A DNA stretch of 64,000 bases from Hahella sp018986435 (lineage in GTDB: Bacteria; Pseudomonadota; Gammaproteobacteria; Pseudomonadales; Oleiphilaceae): NCBI RefSeq assembly GCF_050749805.1, contig NZ_CP192738.1, forward strand, positions 1,984,001-2,048,000, in the 5' to 3' direction. A program made the position numbers and the translations under genes. Shown one piece after another: positions 61,717 to 64,000 of this stretch. Positions within the stretch are counted from its first letter, which is position 1. Each line of letters opens with the position of its first letter. The notes under the pieces were generated by a model. The model saw only the letters and a program-made list of their open reading frames with translations. It ran no database searches and was not told the origin of the DNA.

Positions 61717-62283
61717 ATGTCTAGATCCACAAGCGTGGTTTTCGCCGTGGTTATGTCTTTAAGTTCAGCTTGTGCAAACGCATACGAGCACCAATTAGGC
61801 GCTTCTCTGGGTTTTGGCGATACCCGTGGTGACAACTCTGATGTCGGCTTTCATGTACAGCTGAACTATAGCTACTATTTCCATCCGTCTCTGGCGGTGG
61901 AAGCTACTTGGTTCGCCCAGCAAAATATCACTTCAGGCTTTACTTCTTATATTGGCAGCCTTGGTGAGTATACCGAATCTACCGAATATGATGGCTTTGC
62001 TCTGAGTATCAAAGGCGAGACGGCGCTTTCAGAGAGATTTAATGCATTTGCCAAAGTCGGCGGCGCTTACACTGATTATGGCGTGAGTATCGACTATAAG
62101 GATCGCGATAAGCAGGATGAAGACAAGACATACACTGGCGTGCGTCCGTATGGTGGTTTGGGTCTCAACTGGAAGAGAAAAGAAGGCGGTTTCGGGGTGA
62201 CGATTCTGGAATATCAATATATAGGCTTGCCTAAAGGCTCGCATTCTAACGTCTTTCTTACCGGCATTACGTACTCCTTCTAG
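61717..62283 (+). CDS. Outer-membrane beta-barrel protein
   Basis: 188 residues from the ATG at 61717 with GAGG six bases upstream; upstream in-frame ATGs at 61648 and 61702 would bury the signal peptide. Signal peptide MSRSTSVVFAVVMSLSSACANA, then alternating amphipathic strands rich in Gly, Tyr and Phe (HVQLNYSYYFHPSLAVEATWF, broken across strands) ending in the C-terminal F of GITYSF, the outer-membrane insertion signature. Eight-stranded OmpA/OmpW-like barrel is likely. Function unknown. Confidence 0.8.
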   Translation: MSRSTSVVFAVVMSLSSACANAYEHQLGASLGFGDTRGDNSDVGFHVQLNYSYYFHPSLAVEATWFAQQNITSGFTSYIGSLGEYTESTEYDGFALSIKGETALSERFNAFAKVGGAYTDYGVSIDYKDRDKQDEDKTYTGVRPYGGLGLNWKRKEGGFGVTILEYQYIGLPKGSHSNVFLTGITYSF

Positions 62284-62384
62284 CACTTTTCTTTTCCGTA
62301 GTCGCTTTAACTCATGCCCCAATGAGCGAGTCCGTTGACTTGCGTCTGCGGGGAGCCGACTGCGTCCTGTAAAGGTAGAGTCTG

Positions 62385-62454
62385 GCGGCCGTTTAGAGCA
62401 GTATGCTGAGCGTGCAAATACGCTCATGCCTTAACGGCCGCGATTTATTTTTAA
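62385..62454 (+). other. Branched stem-loop followed by T-rich tract
   Basis: Outer stem GCGGCCGTT (62385-62393) / AACGGCCGC (62433-62441), inner stem TGAGCGT (62407-62413) / ACGCTCA (62420-62426), then GATTTATTTTTAA. It could terminate the outer-membrane gene about 100 bases after its stop or be a small structured RNA. Confidence 0.55.
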
Positions 62455-62589
62455 TGTAAGTCATACCGGATACAAACCGGCATTGTGTGACGGTGGGCGA
62501 CTGATTTATCCCGGAATTTCGTAGGGCGCGCGCCCTGTGGGCGAAAAGCGCTAAAAAGAAAGGGATCGAACAGAAGTGCTGTTAACCGC

Positions 62590-62982
62590 TTAGCGACGGA
62601 ATGTCGCCTGGCTTTCGGCGTCGTGGTTGCTCTCGTCTTTCGATTTCAGACAGAACTCGCCGCCGCCTTCGAATCTGATTTTGATTCTGGCGTTTTCACA
62701 ACAGATATCTTTGATAGTCTTGGATTTGATGTTGAAAAGCGATGCATAGTCGACTTCTCTTTCGCCATCGCCTGGCTTATCGTCAAAATCTTCCCACTCT
62801 TCCCAAAAACCTTTGCCTTCATCCAGGAAAAAGCGGAACCAAAGCTTGTGGTCTGTTTTCAGGTTGAGTAGAACCGGCGTATCGTCGGCGCTGTTGGCTT
62901 CCAATAAAGCCTTAAATTCTCGTACTTTATAACCATTCAGTTTTTTTACGCGGAAGTGGGTGTCTTGGAATTCTCTTGCCAT
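62590..62982 (-). CDS. Hypothetical protein
   Basis: 130 residues from the ATG at 62982, where conserved-looking sequence begins (MAREFQDTHFRVKKLNGYKV); the open frame continues 38 codons upstream. Charged, soluble, contains a Trp/Phe/Glu-rich patch (KLWFRFFLDEGKGFWEEWEDF) and a CC pair. No family recognised and no strong ribosome site. Between an outer-membrane gene and the peroxidase-like gene. Confidence 0.6.
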   Translation of the reverse strand: MAREFQDTHFRVKKLNGYKVREFKALLEANSADDTPVLLNLKTDHKLWFRFFLDEGKGFWEEWEDFDDKPGDGEREVDYASLFNIKSKTIKDICCENARIKIRFEGGGEFCLKSKDESNHDAESQATFRR

Positions 62983-63160
62983 ATAGGTGTGGTGTCCACG
63001 GTGGGTTAATGAGAGGGAGGGGGGTACTGTACCCCTCATCGCAGGCCAGAGTCCAGTTATAACCGCCTCCGCGCTGAGATTACCCACCGTAAACACTCTT
63101 ATATGGCGGAGGCGTTAGCCCTATAAACCATTGATCGGTTAAGCGAAAACCGCAAGGTTC

Positions 63161-64000
63161 TTACAGGGTGTATAAAAATGCAGTCAAATCCTGTTTTTCC
63201 TGCTTGTTCAATTTAACGCCGAGCACCAGGTTGAAAAACTCTACTGTGTCTTCCAATGTCAGCAGGCGGCCGTCGTGCAGGTAGGTTGGCGAATCTTTTA
63301 TGCCCCGAAGCGGAAAGGTCTTGATGGGGCCATCAGCGCCAGCGAGCATGCCATTGATCATCTCTTCGTTGTAAAAGCGCTCTACTTTAAGATTGTGCAT
63401 CAGATTGTCGGTGTAGTAAGGCGGAACATGGCATGCCGCGCACTGGCCTTTACCGAAGAAAATTTCCTGTCCTCGCAGTTCGGACTCCGTGGCCTTGTCA
63501 GGATTGAGCTTGCCGAATAGGTCCAGTTTGGGCGCAGGAGGAAAATCCAGTAACGCCTGAAACTCGCCCATGAAATGAACCTGGCTGCCTCGTTCCAGAA
63601 TATTGACGCCTTTCTTGGTGGCGATGACCGGGTCGCCATCGAAATAAGCGGCGCGTTGCTCGAATTCGGTGAAATCTTCGACCGTCTTCAGCGCGCGTTG
63701 CGATCCAAACAGGCGTTGTACATTGACGCCGCGCAGGCTGGGCGTGTTGATACGGTGGCGACGCTCCTGCGGGCGTATATCTCCGACCAAGTGAGTGGCG
63801 TCGTTGGTATGCCCGTTGGTATGGCAGTCAAAACAGGCGACGCCCATGCTGGGTTGAGCGGAACGTCGATCCGTTGTGGCGTTGAACTGTTGTTGTGGAA
63901 AAGGTGTGACTAATAAACGCAAGCCTTCCAGCTGCTTGGGGTTGAGGACGCCGGAAAACATTTCGTAGTAATTCTGCAGGGTCACCTCTTCGCCATGAGA
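63161..64000 (-). CDS. Di-heme cytochrome c peroxidase-like protein (5' end outside window)
   Basis: The last about 278 residues of a c-type cytochrome; the frame is open to the window edge, so the N-terminus and signal peptide lie beyond base 64000. Two heme-binding motifs are visible, CFDCH (about residue 50 of this part) and CAACH (about 185), each followed by expected spacing; LRGIKDSPTYLHDGRLLTLEDTVEFFNLVLG is the conserved C-terminal MauG/CcpA-family helix (read as two pieces). Periplasmic peroxide reduction or related oxidation is likely. Confidence 0.85.
   Translation of the reverse strand, partial: SHGEEVTLQNYYEMFSGVLNPKQLEGLRLLVTPFPQQQFNATTDRRSAQPSMGVACFDCHTNGHTNDATHLVGDIRPQERRHRINTPSLRGVNVQRLFGSQRALKTVEDFTEFEQRAAYFDGDPVIATKKGVNILERGSQVHFMGEFQALLDFPPAPKLDLFGKLNPDKATESELRGQEIFFGKGQCAACHVPPYYTDNLMHNLKVERFYNEEMINGMLAGADGPIKTFPLRGIKDSPTYLHDGRLLTLEDTVEFFNLVLGVKLNKQEKQDLTAFLYTL

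Noticed and set aside
1..64000. CRISPR array, rRNA operon or prophage
   Set aside because: No regularly spaced repeats, rRNA sequence or phage structural genes were seen on either strand.

Overview
The window looks like a chromosomal segment of a free-living, polar-flagellated, aerobic marine gammaproteobacterium. The pairing of the TCA gene block with scpAB-rluB, smc-zipA-ligA, an AlkB alkane hydroxylase and a Pseudomonas-like flgNMA/cheVR arrangement suggests Hahella or a close relative among the Oceanospirillales. That assignment is inference from gene content and order, not from a database match.

Region 1 (1-8.7 kb): the 3' part of fadB and all of fadA (beta-oxidation), a membrane-anchored coiled-coil protein, topA, a beta-hydroxyacid dehydrogenase and gltA. 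Region 2 (8.7-20.9 kb): the oxidative TCA block gltA <-> sdhCDAB-sucAB-lpd-sucCD, divided by stem-loops and terminators; it encodes citrate synthase, succinate dehydrogenase, 2-oxoglutarate dehydrogenase and succinyl-CoA ligase. Region 3 (21-35.7 kb): trpS-scpA-scpB-rluB, a diguanylate cyclase, alkB with a divergent GntR regulator, then smc-zipA-ligA (chromosome condensation, division, replication and repair). Fatty-acid oxidation, the TCA cycle and alkane oxidation fit together as a route from hydrocarbons or lipids to energy.

Region 4 (35.8-44.1 kb): a large Calx-beta/beta-propeller lipoprotein, a CBS-domain protein, and a translationally coupled minus-strand operon of a diguanylate cyclase, a periplasmic cyclophilin and mnmC. 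It ends with an unusual membrane protein whose N-terminus carries a complete MshEN c-di-GMP-binding signature. Region 5 (44.1-49.1 kb): an IS3-family element inactivated by a nonsense codon, then flgN-flgM-flgA (with a consensus sigma-28 promoter before flgM) divergent from cheV-cheR. cheR appears to use a CTG start.

Region 6 (49.2-52.7 kb) is an accessory stretch directly after a tRNA-Ser(GGA) gene. It holds a dual-specificity-type phosphatase with a Gly/Ser/Pro-rich tail, a SUFU-like protein, a 5'-truncated Imm-like remnant and a small membrane protein, mostly on one strand. It resembles a polymorphic-toxin immunity or effector islet without the toxin. Region 7 (52.9-64 kb): a YeiH-like exporter with a divergent LysR regulator, a phosphoesterase, a TPR protein, small envelope proteins, a cold-shock gene with a long leader, the RNA helicases dbpA and rhlE, an outer-membrane barrel protein, and a di-heme peroxidase-like protein cut by the window end.

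No CRISPR array, rRNA operon, prophage or complete new multi-gene defence system is visible. The strongest leads are the MshEN membrane protein, the alkB/gntR operator, the cysteine-rich TrpRS, the CTG-started CheR and the post-tRNA islet.
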